Assembly: GCF_003865075.1 (NCBI RefSeq)
Contig: NZ_BHWB01000016.1
Span: 1 to 64,000 of the forward strand
Length of the DNA stretch: 64,000 nucleotides
From: Bacteroides faecalis
GTDB lineage: Bacteria > Bacteroidota > Bacteroidia > Bacteroidales > Bacteroidaceae
Direction: 5' to 3'
The notes below the pieces were generated by a model. That model saw nothing but the letters and a program-made list of their open reading frames with translations. It did no database searches and was not told the origin of the DNA. A program made the translations under genes and the position numbers. Below are positions 16,172-25,292 of this stretch, piece after piece. Within the stretch, counting starts at the first letter, position 1, and every line of letters starts with the position of its first letter.

Positions 16172-17902
16172 ATGAATATATTAGAACTAAGTGAACAGGA
16201 AATCATTCGACGTAATAGTTTGAATGAACTTCGTGCAATGGGAGTTGAGCCCTACCCTGCTGCAGAGTATGTAACCAATGCTTTCTCTACAGACATAAAA
16301 TCTGAATTCAAAGACGAAGAAGAACCGCGCCAGGTTTCTGTAGCGGGTCGTATTATGAGCCGTCGTGTGATGGGTAAAGCTTCGTTCATCGAATTACAGG
16401 ATTCTAAAGGACGTATCCAGGTGTATATCACACGTGACGATATCTGTCCGGGAGAAGATAAGGAAATGTACAACTCGGTGTTCAAACGCCTGCTCGACTT
16501 AGGTGACTTTATCGGTATCGAAGGTTTTGTGTTCCGCACACAAATGGGTGAGATCAGTATCCATGCAAAGAAACTGACAGTTCTTGCCAAGTCCATCAAA
16601 CCGCTACCGATTGTAAAATACAAAGACGGAGTTGCTTACGACTCTTTCGAGGATCCGGAACTCCGCTACCGCCAACGTTATGTTGATCTGATCGTTAATG
16701 ATGGCATTAAAGAAACATTCGAAAAACGTGCTACTGTAGTGAAAACGATACGTAAAGCGTTAGATGAAGCAGGCTATACGGAAGTAGAAACTCCTATTCT
16801 ACAATCTATTGCCGGTGGAGCAAGTGCACGTCCGTTTATCACTCACCATAATTCATTAGATGTAGACCTTTATCTGCGTATTGCAACTGAACTTTACCTG
16901 AAACGCCTCATCGTAGGGGGCTTTGAAGGTGTATATGAAATAGGAAAGAATTTCCGTAACGAAGGTATGGACAAGAACCATAATCCGGAATTTACTTGTA
17001 TGGAACTTTACGTACAGTATAAGGACTATAACTGGATGATGGATTTCACAGAAAAACTGTTGGAACGTATTTGTATTGCTGTGAACGGAAGTACGGAAAG
17101 CGTTATCGATGGAAAGACAATCAATTTTAAAGCTCCATATCGCCGCCTTCCTATCTTGGATGCAATTAAAGAAAAAACCGGATATGACCTGAATGGCAAA
17201 AACGAAGAAGAGATCCGTCAGATCTGTAAGGAACTTAAGATGGAAGAGATTGACGAGACCATGGGTAAGGGTAAACTGATTGATGAAATCTTTGGTGAAT
17301 TCTGTGAAGGAACTTATATCCAACCTACTTTCATTACCGATTATCCTGTTGAAATGTCTCCATTGACTAAGATGCACCGTTCTAAACCGGGACTGACCGA
17401 ACGTTTCGAACTTATGGTGAATGGTAAAGAACTTGCAAATGCTTATTCTGAGTTAAATGATCCGCTCGATCAGGAAGAACGCTTCAAAGAGCAGATGCGT
17501 CTGGCAGACAAGGGAGATGACGAAGCTATGATTATTGACCAGGATTTCTTACGTGCTTTGCAATATGGTATGCCTCCGACATCAGGTATCGGTATAGGTA
17601 TTGACCGTTTGGTTATGTTAATGACCGGACAGACTACTATTCAGGAAGTATTGTTCTTCCCGCAAATGCGTCCGGAGAAAGTAGTAAAGAAAGATTCTGC
17701 CGCTAAATATATGGAACTGGGTATCGCAGAAGACTGGGTTCAGGTTATCCAGAAAGCCGGTTACAATACAGTAGAAGACATGAAAGATGTTAATCCACAA
17801 AAGCTACATCAAGACATTTGCGGTATCAATAAAAAGTACAAACTAGAATTGACCAATCCAACCGTGAATGAAGTAACCGAATGGATTAATAAACTTAAAT
17901 AA
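16172..17902 (+). CDS. lysS: Lysyl-tRNA synthetase, class II
   Basis: 576 residues. It charges tRNA-Lys with lysine using ATP in the cytoplasm. An N-terminal OB-fold anticodon-binding domain (VAGRIMSRRVMGKASFIELQ) precedes the class II core. Motif 2 is FRNEGMDKNHNPEFTCMELY and motif 3 is GIGIGIDRLVMLMTG. Bacterial LysRS usually has about 500 residues; the extra C-terminal 70 (YMELGIAEDWVQVIQKAGYN onward) resembles a helix-hairpin-helix-like tail common in Bacteroidetes. It is followed by gpsA and pgi in the same direction and is probably their lead gene. Confidence 0.97.
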   Translation: MNILELSEQEIIRRNSLNELRAMGVEPYPAAEYVTNAFSTDIKSEFKDEEEPRQVSVAGRIMSRRVMGKASFIELQDSKGRIQVYITRDDICPGEDKEMYNSVFKRLLDLGDFIGIEGFVFRTQMGEISIHAKKLTVLAKSIKPLPIVKYKDGVAYDSFEDPELRYRQRYVDLIVNDGIKETFEKRATVVKTIRKALDEAGYTEVETPILQSIAGGASARPFITHHNSLDVDLYLRIATELYLKRLIVGGFEGVYEIGKNFRNEGMDKNHNPEFTCMELYVQYKDYNWMMDFTEKLLERICIAVNGSTESVIDGKTINFKAPYRRLPILDAIKEKTGYDLNGKNEEEIRQICKELKMEEIDETMGKGKLIDEIFGEFCEGTYIQPTFITDYPVEMSPLTKMHRSKPGLTERFELMVNGKELANAYSELNDPLDQEERFKEQMRLADKGDDEAMIIDQDFLRALQYGMPPTSGIGIGIDRLVMLMTGQTTIQEVLFFPQMRPEKVVKKDSAAKYMELGIAEDWVQVIQKAGYNTVEDMKDVNPQKLHQDICGINKKYKLELTNPTVNEVTEWINKLK

Positions 17903-17905
17903 ATT

Positions 17906-17986
17906 GAGTATGAAGAATTGAGAATGAAGAATCGCTCCGGTTTTTCATTCACAATTCTTCATTCTTCATTCTTAAATTCTTAATTC
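17906..17986 (+). repeat. GAATGAAGAAT/ATTCTTCATTC inverted repeat between lysS and gpsA
   Basis: GAAGAATTGAGAATGAAGAATCG is followed by TTCATTCACAATTCTTCATTCTTCATTC. Several overlapping pairings are possible. It may be an operon-internal RNA structure or a small dispersed repeat. Confidence 0.5.
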
Positions 17987-17992
17987 ATAGAA

Positions 17993-18988
17993 ATGAAACT
18001 ACCCGGTAAGATAGCGATAATGGGCGGAGGAAGCTGGGCTACAGCAATCGCAAAGATGTGTCTGGCTCAGGAAGATTCTATTAATTGGTATATGCGACGA
18101 GATGACCGCATTGCTGATTTTAAGAGATTGGGACACAATCCGGCCTATCTGACAGGTGTGAAGTTTGACATGAAGCGTATCAATTTCAGTTCTAATATCA
18201 ATGATATTGTAAAGGAATCGGATACGCTGATTTTCGTCACCCCCTCTCCTTATCTGAAAGCGCATCTGAAAAAGTTGAAGACGAAGATCAAGGACAAATT
18301 CATTATCACCGCTATCAAAGGAATCGTACCCGATGACAACGTAATCGTATCGGAATACTTCACTAAGGAATATGGTGTACCACCAGAAAATATTGCTGTA
18401 TTGGCAGGACCATGCCATGCGGAAGAGGTAGCACTTGAACGCCTTTCTTATCTAACTATTGCTTGCCCGGATAAAGACAAGGCCCGTATTTTCGGTCGCC
18501 GTCTGGGAAGCAGTTTCATCAAGACTTCTGTAAGCGACGACGTAGCAGGAATAGAATACAGTTCGGTTTTGAAAAACGTATATGCGATTGCTGCCGGTAT
18601 TTGTAGCGGTTTGAAATACGGAGATAACTTTCAGGCAGTATTAATATCAAATGCCATTCAGGAAATGAATCGTTTCCTAAATACCGTTCATCCATTGAAC
18701 AGAAATGTAGACGACTCTGTTTATCTGGGAGATTTGCTGGTAACGGGGTATTCTAACTTTAGCCGCAACCGGACGTTCGGTTCTATGATCGGCAAAGGAT
18801 ATTCCGTAAAAAGTGCGCAAATTGAAATGGAAATGATTGCAGAAGGTTACTACGGTACAAAGTGTATCAAGGAGATCAACAAACATCATCATGTCAATAT
18901 GCCGATTCTGGACGCTGTTTATAATATTTTGTATGAACGAATCTCACCAATGATCGAGATAAAATTGCTAACGGATTCTTTTAGATGA
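17993..18988 (+). CDS. gpsA: Glycerol-3-phosphate dehydrogenase (NAD(P)+)
   Basis: 331 residues. It reduces dihydroxyacetone phosphate to sn-glycerol-3-phosphate for phospholipid synthesis in the cytoplasm. The Rossmann motif IMGGGSWATAIAKM is at the N-terminus; FVTPSPYL, AIKGI and LAGPCHAEEVAL are family motifs; the catalytic Lys region is EYSSVLKNVYAIAAGI. The length is normal. It lies between lysS and pgi in a likely operon; no -7 box is seen directly ahead of it. Confidence 0.97.
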   Translation: MKLPGKIAIMGGGSWATAIAKMCLAQEDSINWYMRRDDRIADFKRLGHNPAYLTGVKFDMKRINFSSNINDIVKESDTLIFVTPSPYLKAHLKKLKTKIKDKFIITAIKGIVPDDNVIVSEYFTKEYGVPPENIAVLAGPCHAEEVALERLSYLTIACPDKDKARIFGRRLGSSFIKTSVSDDVAGIEYSSVLKNVYAIAAGICSGLKYGDNFQAVLISNAIQEMNRFLNTVHPLNRNVDDSVYLGDLLVTGYSNFSRNRTFGSMIGKGYSVKSAQIEMEMIAEGYYGTKCIKEINKHHHVNMPILDAVYNILYERISPMIEIKLLTDSFR

Positions 18989-19026
18989 CAATAATAAGTA
19001 GTAGTCACTACTAAATAAATATAACT

Positions 19027-20364
19027 ATGATTAGCTTGAATATTGAAAAAACTTTTGGATTTATCTCCAAAGAAAAGGTTTTCGCCTACGAAGCTGAGGT
19101 AAAAGCCGCACAAGAAATGTTGGAAAAAGGAACAGGAAAAGGAAATGACTTTTTAGGATGGCTGCATCTTCCTTCTTCTATCAGCAAAGAACATCTGGCT
19201 GACTTGAAAGCTACAGCACAAGTATTGAAAGATAATTGTGAAGTAGTAATTGTTGCCGGTATTGGCGGTAGTTATTTGGGTGCACGTGCCGTAATCGAAG
19301 CATTGTCTAACAGCTTCACTTGGTTACAGGAAAAGAAAACGGCTCCTATCATGATTTATGCCGGACACAACATCAGCGAAGATTATCTGTTTGAACTTAC
19401 TGAATATCTGAAAGATAAGAAATTCGGTGTTATCAATATCTCTAAATCAGGTACTACTACCGAAACTGCACTCGCTTTCCGTCTGCTGAAAAAACAATGC
19501 GAAGACCAACGCGGTAAAGAGACTGCCAAGAAAGTTATCGTAGCTATCACCGATGCTAAGAAAGGTGCTGCACGTGTTACTGCCGACAAAGAAGGTTATA
19601 AGACTTTCATTATCCCCGACAACGTGGGCGGACGCTTCTCTGTATTGACTCCGGTTGGTTTGTTGCCAATCGCAGTTGCCGGATTCGACATTGAAAAATT
19701 GGTTGCCGGTGCTGCTGAAATGGAAAAAGCTTGTGGTTCTGACGTTCCGTTTGCTAAGAATCCTGCTGCAATTTATGCTGCAACTCGTAACGAACTGTAC
19801 AAGAGCGGTAAGAAGATTGAAATCTTAGTAAACTTCTGCCCGAAGCTTCACTATGTAAGCGAATGGTGGAAACAGTTGTACGGAGAATCTGAAGGTAAAG
19901 ATAACAAAGGTATTTTCCCTGCATCTGTAGATTTCTCTACGGACCTTCACTCTATGGGACAATGGATTCAGGAAGGTGAACGTACGATTTTCGAAACTGT
20001 AATCTCCGTAGAAAAGGTAGATCATAAATTGGAAGTACCTTTTGATGAAGCAAATCTGGACGGTCTGAATTTCCTTGCCGGAAAACGGGTAGACGAAGTA
20101 AACAAGATGGCAGAACTGGGAACTCAGTTGGCTCACGTAGATGGTGGTGTACCTAATATGCGCATCGTTCTTCCTGAATTGAGTGAATACAATATTGGTG
20201 AATTGCTGTACTTCTTCGAAAAGGCTTGCGGTATCAGCGGTTATCTATTGGAAGTAAATCCATTCAACCAACCGGGTGTTGAAGCATACAAAAAGAATAT
20301 GTTTGCATTACTCAACAAACCAGGATACGAGGAAGAATCAAAAGCGATTCAGGCAAAACTGTAA
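19027..20364 (+). CDS. pgi: Glucose-6-phosphate isomerase
   Basis: 445 residues, the short bacterial form. It interconverts glucose-6-phosphate and fructose-6-phosphate. Sugar-phosphate motifs are GIGGSYLGARAVIEAL and ISKSGTTTETALAFRLL; the later signatures GRFSVLTPVG and the catalytic-Glu stretch QLYGESEGKDNKG are present, with NPFNQPGVEAYK near the end. It starts 38 bases after gpsA. Confidence 0.97.
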   Translation: MISLNIEKTFGFISKEKVFAYEAEVKAAQEMLEKGTGKGNDFLGWLHLPSSISKEHLADLKATAQVLKDNCEVVIVAGIGGSYLGARAVIEALSNSFTWLQEKKTAPIMIYAGHNISEDYLFELTEYLKDKKFGVINISKSGTTTETALAFRLLKKQCEDQRGKETAKKVIVAITDAKKGAARVTADKEGYKTFIIPDNVGGRFSVLTPVGLLPIAVAGFDIEKLVAGAAEMEKACGSDVPFAKNPAAIYAATRNELYKSGKKIEILVNFCPKLHYVSEWWKQLYGESEGKDNKGIFPASVDFSTDLHSMGQWIQEGERTIFETVISVEKVDHKLEVPFDEANLDGLNFLAGKRVDEVNKMAELGTQLAHVDGGVPNMRIVLPELSEYNIGELLYFFEKACGISGYLLEVNPFNQPGVEAYKKNMFALLNKPGYEEESKAIQAKL

Positions 20365-20388
20365 TCTAACAGTAAACCTATAAACACA

Positions 20389-20434
20389 ATGAACGGTGAA
20401 CATCATGCAGTCCGCATAGTTGTTCACCGTTCAT
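20389..20434. terminator. Hairpin after pgi
   Basis: ATGAACGGTGAAC (20389-20401) pairs perfectly with GTTCACCGTTCAT (20422-20434). It lies between convergent genes; there is no strong T run. Confidence 0.6.
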
Positions 20435-20468
20435 CATTTATAATTTATCAGACGTTTTTAAAAACTGA

Positions 20469-20972
20469 TTATTCGTCTTTTTTATCTTCTTTTATTTTCA
20501 GACCAATTATTTCCTGAGCACCCTCACACTCCGCTTTTGACGACAGATAAAAAGTTATTTGTACATCTCCGTTAGATTCGACCTTCTCAACAGTGGCCTG
20601 TACCAGTACATTTGTTTTGGTTACTCCGTCTTTAAAACGTAACTGCCCCTTTTCTGCATCGGTCAGATTTCCCTCTGTAGAAACTTCTGTTTTTTTATAA
20701 TGAAGTTCCGTCTTTACTTCAGCATCATTCTGAAGTTTAAAACTTTTAAGTTCAGCTCCGTTGCCATCCAATGACAGGAATGCTTCGATTTTATCACCTA
20801 CTTTTAAAGCAGGAATTTCATCCATTCGGTTTGCATAGTCTTCTTTCGTTGTTTCTTCTGCCTTCGGATCTACATTTATATACAGCTTTTGAATTTCGAT
20901 AACAGGACTTTCTCCACTATCAGAGCAAGCGTAAAAAAACAATGGCAACAGAAATAATGCTTTCTTCTTCAT
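20469..20972 (-). CDS. Putative lipoprotein, unknown function
   Basis: 167 residues. A lipoprotein signal (MKKKALFLLPLFFYAC, Cys 16) is followed by an acidic, Lys-rich, mainly beta domain. It resembles Bacteroides DUF5035-type proteins, though I hold that loosely. The gene stands alone between convergent pgi and a divergent lipoprotein gene. There are no catalytic motifs. Confidence 0.7.
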   Translation of the reverse strand: MKKKALFLLPLFFYACSDSGESPVIEIQKLYINVDPKAEETTKEDYANRMDEIPALKVGDKIEAFLSLDGNGAELKSFKLQNDAEVKTELHYKKTEVSTEGNLTDAEKGQLRFKDGVTKTNVLVQATVEKVESNGDVQITFYLSSKAECEGAQEIIGLKIKEDKKDE

Positions 20973-21111
20973 GCTATTGAAAGGTTTTTATTAGGCTACA
21001 AAAATACATATAATCTTCAAAACGGCAAATAATCACATAAATTATCCTCCAAGCCCCTTACTCGCAGTACTCTTATTGCTCTCTTCTACCCGATCTTTCA
21101 TTTTTTATGTC

Positions 21112-21134
21112 TATCTTTGCTACACTTATCTTTG
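21112..21134 (+). promoter_or_regulatory. Two overlapping -7 boxes
   Basis: TATCTTTG occurs at 21112-21119 and again at 21127-21134, 15 bases apart, ahead of the ATG at 21169. Either or both may be used; both exclude the longer upstream start at 21076. Confidence 0.5.
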
Positions 21135-21168
21135 CTTCAAAAAATGCTTAACTCTAATTAATAGAACT

Positions 21169-21969
21169 ATGCGGAATTTACTAAAGAGATCCAATAGAGT
21201 AATGTTATTCTTCAGTTTATCACTGCTGATTATGATAACGACCAGTTGCCAAGATGTCAAATTAAAAGTGGCAATTGAAAGTGCAAACAAACAATGTCCT
21301 ATGGAAATGGGTGAGTTTGGTAAAACTACTAGTATTGTATATGATGGTCAAAACGTAGTATACACTTTCAATGTAGACGAAGTATACACCAATATCAAAA
21401 CATTGAAAGAGCATCCGGAAAACCTGAAATCATCTATGACTATCATGTTCCAAAATCCGACAAAAGATGTAAAAGCATTGCTGGATCTTGTTATTAAATG
21501 TAATGCCGGACTAAAAATGATATATATAGGCAAAGACTCAGGTGATAAGGTGGAATGTGAACTTACAACAGAAGAGTTGAAAGAAATTCTTAATACTGAT
21601 ATCAGTTCATCACAAAGCGACTTGACAAAACTGGAAACACAAATAGAAATGGCGAACTTACAGTTTCCGTTAAAAGCGAGTGAAGAGATTACAATTGAAA
21701 AAATGCTGCTTAGTAATGAATCGGTTATCTATTTATGTCGTGTTGATGAAGATGTGTATGATATCAATTTAATAGAAGAAAACTATGACGCAGTGAAGCA
21801 AGGTATCATAGAAGAGTTATCAAGCCAATCTCAACCTACGCAACTATTCATAAAGTATTGTACCAATTGCAATAGAAATATAGTTTATAGATATATCGGC
21901 AACCACGATACTCAATATGATGTGGTTGTCACTGTACCCGAACTGAAAGAAATATTGAAAAACAAATAA
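21169..21969 (+). CDS. Putative lipoprotein with two repeated domains
   Basis: 266 residues from ATG 21169 (MRNLLKRSNRVMLFFSLSLL). The lipobox is ITTSC. The protein has two similar halves: each has a Gln-Cys/Phe-Pro start (ANKQCPMEMGEFG; ANLQFPLKASEEI), a Val-Asp-Glu strand (FNVDEVYTNI; CRVDEDVYDI), a Cys-containing segment with Y(I/R)YIG, and an ending ELKEIL. It is therefore an internal duplication of about 120 residues. No known function. It is 31 bases upstream of the pyrophosphatase gene and could share its mRNA. Confidence 0.75.
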   Translation: MRNLLKRSNRVMLFFSLSLLIMITTSCQDVKLKVAIESANKQCPMEMGEFGKTTSIVYDGQNVVYTFNVDEVYTNIKTLKEHPENLKSSMTIMFQNPTKDVKALLDLVIKCNAGLKMIYIGKDSGDKVECELTTEELKEILNTDISSSQSDLTKLETQIEMANLQFPLKASEEITIEKMLLSNESVIYLCRVDEDVYDINLIEENYDAVKQGIIEELSSQSQPTQLFIKYCTNCNRNIVYRYIGNHDTQYDVVVTVPELKEILKNK

Positions 21970-22000
21970 ATATTACCAGATTTTCATCTAATCAGAAATT

Positions 22001-22675
22001 ATGAAAAAAAAGATAAAAGCCGTCCTATTCGATATGGATGGCGTACTTTTTAATTCCATGCCTTACCACTCCGAAGCTTGGCATCAGGTAATGAAATCAC
22101 ATGGTCTCAATCTCAGTCGCGAAGAGGCATATATGCATGAAGGACGAACAGGTGCCGCTACGGTAAACATTGTATTTCAGCGCGAACTGGGAAGAGAAGC
22201 TTCCCAAGAGGAGATAGAAAAAATATATAAAGAAAAGAGTATTCTGTTCAATACTCACCCAGAAGCAGAACGTATGCCTGGCGCATGGGAATTGCTGAAA
22301 AAAATCAAAAGTGAAGGGCTAATCACAATGGTAGTAACAGGCTCCGGCCAGCTTTCATTACTTGAGAGATTGGAACATAACTTTCCGGGAATGTTTCATA
22401 AAGAGTTAATGGTGACAGCATTTGATGTAAAATACGGGAAGCCTGATCCAGAGCCCTATTTGATGGCTCTAAAGAAGGGAGGTATAAAAGCCAGCGAAGC
22501 TGTTGTTGTAGAAAATGCACCTTTGGGAGTGGAAGCCGGACACAAAGCTGGAATCTTCACTATCGCAGTAAATACCGGTCCTCTGGATGGACAAATCTTG
22601 CTGGATTCGGGAGCTGATTTATTATTACCATCTATGCAAGCTCTTTGCGATACCTGGGATAATCTGGATTTATAA
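22001..22675 (+). CDS. HAD-family inorganic pyrophosphatase (BT2127-like)
   Basis: 224 residues, closely matching the B. thetaiotaomicron enzyme BT2127. That protein looks like a beta-phosphoglucomutase but was shown to hydrolyse inorganic pyrophosphate. HAD motifs: FDMDGVLFNSMPYHSEAWH (nucleophile and acid Asp of DxD), MHEGRTGAATVNI in the cap with a Glu known to matter for pyrophosphate specificity, VVTGSGQ (motif 2), KYGKPDPEPYL (Lys) and VVENAPLGVEAG (acidic motif). Cytoplasmic. The function rests on memory of this characterised homologue; sequence alone would suggest a sugar-phosphate mutase. Confidence 0.88.
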   Translation: MKKKIKAVLFDMDGVLFNSMPYHSEAWHQVMKSHGLNLSREEAYMHEGRTGAATVNIVFQRELGREASQEEIEKIYKEKSILFNTHPEAERMPGAWELLKKIKSEGLITMVVTGSGQLSLLERLEHNFPGMFHKELMVTAFDVKYGKPDPEPYLMALKKGGIKASEAVVVENAPLGVEAGHKAGIFTIAVNTGPLDGQILLDSGADLLLPSMQALCDTWDNLDL

Positions 22676-22980
22676 ATAACGCAGAAACTTTTAGAGTAGA
22701 CTATTCAACCTTGACCAACAAATAAGTCTTCCCGATAGATACTATCCAATGTAAACTATATGTAATGGTCGTTTATTTAACATTGAGTTTAAATAAATGA
22801 TTTCAATAGTAAAGATTTGATTAGACACTAGAAATAATAAAGGTAAGAAACATACAAACATTGGTTTCATTTCTATTTACTAATAGGGATTTCCCTATTA
22901 GTAAATAGAAAAATCCATTTGCATGAGGAGTTTTCCCGTCCTACATTTGTAGTAACAAAAGCCATTAAACTATACCTATT
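22676..22980. other. Intergenic region with long palindrome and promoter
   Basis: 305 bases. It holds the 42-bp palindrome at 22870-22911 and a -7 box TACATTTG at 22942-22949, 31 bases before the next ATG. The first 190 bases show nothing else. Confidence 0.6.
22870..22911. repeat. Perfect 20-bp-arm palindrome upstream of a promoter
   Basis: TTTCTATTTACTAATAGGGA (22870-22889), TT, TCCCTATTAGTAAATAGAAA (22892-22911). The arms match at all 20 positions. It ends 30 bases before the -7 box at 22942 and so covers the -33 region and beyond, suggesting an operator; as RNA it could also be a terminator for the preceding gene. Confidence 0.8.
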
Positions 22981-23466
22981 ATGAAAAGGTTTCAGATCAT
23001 TCTATCTTTACTACTATTTATAGTAGTATTCAGTAGTTGTCGTACGAGCCAAATTAGTTATAAAAGGCTCAATGAAATACAACACGGAATGTCCTCAAAA
23101 GAAGTTATAGCGATTTTGGGTGAACCAGAATTTCGAAATCTTGATGATAAAGGTGAATCTCTGGAGTTTTACTCTTCCAAACCTTGGGTTGCTTCCAAAG
23201 TCGTAAAAGTATGGTTTATTGATGACAAGGTAGTTAAAATGGATAGCCATTATTATTTATATGATGATGACTGTTCTAATAAAACTAAGAATACAGAAAC
23301 GAAAGAAGAGAATACACGTTCTGGAATACGAATGACCACAGATGGACAACAACTTATACAGCAAGGGTCATTTATACAGATACCAAACGGTACAACTGAA
23401 ATAGTAGTAAGCGATCATAGTGGATTGATTATCACTGCATCTGGTAAACATATACGAACGTATTAA
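22981..23466 (+). CDS. Putative lipoprotein with SmpA/OmlA-like domain
   Basis: 161 residues. The signal MKRFQIILSLLLFIVVFSSC (lipobox Cys 20) is followed by YKRLNEIQHGMSSKEVIAIL and GEPEFRNLDDKGESLEFYSS, the compact BamE/SmpA fold pattern (helix, G-M-S-x-x-E-V, G-x-P). The C-terminal 60 residues (after DDDCSNKTKN) are low-complexity and then beta-rich, unlike BamE. True BamE belongs to the outer-membrane assembly machine; many Bacteroides relatives have unknown roles, and that is the safer reading. Confidence 0.65.
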   Translation: MKRFQIILSLLLFIVVFSSCRTSQISYKRLNEIQHGMSSKEVIAILGEPEFRNLDDKGESLEFYSSKPWVASKVVKVWFIDDKVVKMDSHYYLYDDDCSNKTKNTETKEENTRSGIRMTTDGQQLIQQGSFIQIPNGTTEIVVSDHSGLIITASGKHIRTY

Positions 23467-23549
23467 TACGATACTCTCATTGACAACACATTAACAATCA
23501 TATATAGAAAGACGAAAAGGGGATGTACCCCGAACTACCCTTTCAACGA

Positions 23550-23587
23550 GATCACCCTCGCCACAAATAGGTGTAGCAAGGGTGATC
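23550..23587. terminator. Hairpin after lipoprotein gene
   Basis: GATCACCCT (23550-23558) pairs with AGGGTGATC (23579-23587), about 80 bases after the stop. A second dyad, TTTATGAG/CTCATAAA, lies at 23670-23693 before the convergent mgsA. Confidence 0.5.
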
Positions 23588-23736
23588 CTTAATTTATGAG
23601 GTTTTCGACACACCTCTCAACAATGTTTATGCCATCTATAACGTTTTATGTATGATATATTCAAACCACTTTATGAGGAATATTTCTCATAAAAGACTTA
23701 GAGAGAATATAAAATGATGTTACCCTAAAACAAGAT

Positions 23737-24258
23737 TTATTTCTTCTTCCTTCTTTTATTTACAGATTCTACAGCCTCCGTTACCACAGGTTTACCCTGG
23801 AATCGTTTCGTATAACCGGAATAATCCGGATGGCTACGCTCATAAGTAGGATCCATAAACAACGGACTGGAAATAATATGATCTGCCGTTGAACGGTTAC
23901 AACAGAAAATGATATTTTCTACACCTGCCAAACGAGTCAATGCTTTCACATCCGTATCATGCGGTTGCAACGTCATCGGATCTGTGAAAAAGAAAAGATA
24001 ATCAATTTGTCCTTCAACAATACGTGAACCCATCTGCTGGTCACCTCCCAAAGGACCTGACTTCAAAATAGTAAAATCCCACTCTACATCCGGATGTTTC
24101 TCTTTCAACGCTTCCAAAATTAAAGTACCCGTAGTACCTGTACAATAGAATTTATGTCCCATCAATAATTCTGAATTCCACAAGACCCATTCTATGAGAT
24201 CTTTCTTCATAGCATCATGTGCGACCAGCCCGATGCCTCTTCTAACTTTTGGTTCCAT
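23737..24258 (-). CDS. mgsA: Methylglyoxal synthase
   Basis: 173 residues. It converts dihydroxyacetone phosphate to methylglyoxal and phosphate, a glycolysis bypass. Family motifs: GLVAHDAMKKDLIEW (catalytic-region Asp/Lys), CTGTTG (phosphate loop), SGPLGGDQQMG and FFTDPMTLQPHDTDVKAL with the catalytic Asp and His. A basic tail ending KRRKKK makes it slightly longer than the usual 150 residues. It is the last gene of an operon that begins with mtaB; the gap to the glycosyltransferase is 4 bases. Confidence 0.96.
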   Translation of the reverse strand: MEPKVRRGIGLVAHDAMKKDLIEWVLWNSELLMGHKFYCTGTTGTLILEALKEKHPDVEWDFTILKSGPLGGDQQMGSRIVEGQIDYLFFFTDPMTLQPHDTDVKALTRLAGVENIIFCCNRSTADHIISSPLFMDPTYERSHPDYSGYTKRFQGKPVVTEAVESVNKRRKKK

Positions 24259-24262
24259 TATG

Positions 24263-25291
24263 TTATCCTTTTAAATCCGACAATTGAGAGAAACACTTAC
24301 ATCCTCTCACATAAAACTGCCACAAGATACTACTTTTTATTTGTTCAGGTATCGGATTCAAGAAAGTTTTTTTCAGATTCTCTTCACGAGATGAAGAAAA
24401 GGAAGAACGGTTACGTTTATATTCTTTTCGTGCCTGCATCACTGCACGTGCATTATCCAGTTGGCCTTTCAGCAAAAAAGTAAGTGCTGCCACATAGTCG
24501 AGCCATGCACGAATACACATTACTTTATTCAATTCCTCTTCCGGAAGATTCTTATAAAGCATGACAAGATTATTACGAAAATTGAGAAAAGTTTTACGAG
24601 GATTATCTTTTTTTAGTGTAGCCCCCCCTACATGATAAACTACACTTTGAGGAATACACACAATCTCCCGGCCACGAGAACGTAGACGCCAACACAAATC
24701 AATTTCTTCCATGTGAGCAAAAAAGCGTCCGTCCAGCCCACCTGCTTCCAGATAATCAGCACGACGGATAAACAATGCTGCACCCGTAGCCCAGAAAACA
24801 GGGATCACCGTATCATACTGACCTTTATCTTTCTCAACTACATCCATGATCCGTCCACGACAGAAAGGATAACCATATTTATCAATAAATCCACCTGCCG
24901 CTCCGGCATACTCAAAATATTCTTTTTGTCGTTGGCTGCGTATTTTCGGTTGGCAAGCTGCAACCTCCGGATGATTATCCAAATAATCAATCATTGGCTC
25001 GAGCCAACGCTCGGTCACTTCAACATCAGAATTTAGAAGAACTACATATTCTGCCTCCACTTGCTGCAAAGCCCAATTATAACCATCGGCAAAACCATGA
25101 TTTTGTTCCAGTAAGATCATTTTAACAGATGGGAATTCTTTATGAAGCATATCCACCGAAGCATCGGTAGAACCATTATCAGCCACACATACTTCAATCT
25201 CCTCTCCTTCTGAATACCGAACGACGGACGGAAGAAAAGTGCGAAGCATATCGCATCCATTCCAATTCAAAATGACAACTGATACTTTCAT
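24263..25291 (-). CDS. Glycosyltransferase family 2 (rhamnosyltransferase-like)
   Basis: 342 residues from ATG 25291, one base after the stop of the acyltransferase gene; the longer frame would overlap that gene. MKVSVVILNWNGCDMLRTFL and VADNGSTDASVDML open a GT2 fold; VVLLNSDVEV is the DXD site; FFAHMEEIDLCWRLRSRGRE is the typical conserved block of WcaE/rhamnosyltransferase-type enzymes. It is probably an envelope polysaccharide transferase at the inner face of the membrane; acceptor unknown. Its place after a lipid A-type acyltransferase suggests glycolipid or LPS work. Confidence 0.9.
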   Translation of the reverse strand: MKVSVVILNWNGCDMLRTFLPSVVRYSEGEEIEVCVADNGSTDASVDMLHKEFPSVKMILLEQNHGFADGYNWALQQVEAEYVVLLNSDVEVTERWLEPMIDYLDNHPEVAACQPKIRSQRQKEYFEYAGAAGGFIDKYGYPFCRGRIMDVVEKDKGQYDTVIPVFWATGAALFIRRADYLEAGGLDGRFFAHMEEIDLCWRLRSRGREIVCIPQSVVYHVGGATLKKDNPRKTFLNFRNNLVMLYKNLPEEELNKVMCIRAWLDYVAALTFLLKGQLDNARAVMQARKEYKRNRSSFSSSREENLKKTFLNPIPEQIKSSILWQFYVRGCKCFSQLSDLKG

Positions 25292-25292
25292 C

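Noticed and set aside
16856..17377. 173-codon minus-strand ORF
   Set aside because: It is a reverse-frame shadow of lysS.
17906..17986. Rho-independent terminator after lysS
   Set aside because: The stem is AT-rich with several alternative pairings and no T run, and gpsA follows without its own clear promoter.
21076..21168. Longer start for the two-repeat lipoprotein
   Set aside because: Two -7 boxes lie inside this stretch, and the signal peptide with lipobox begins at the later ATG.
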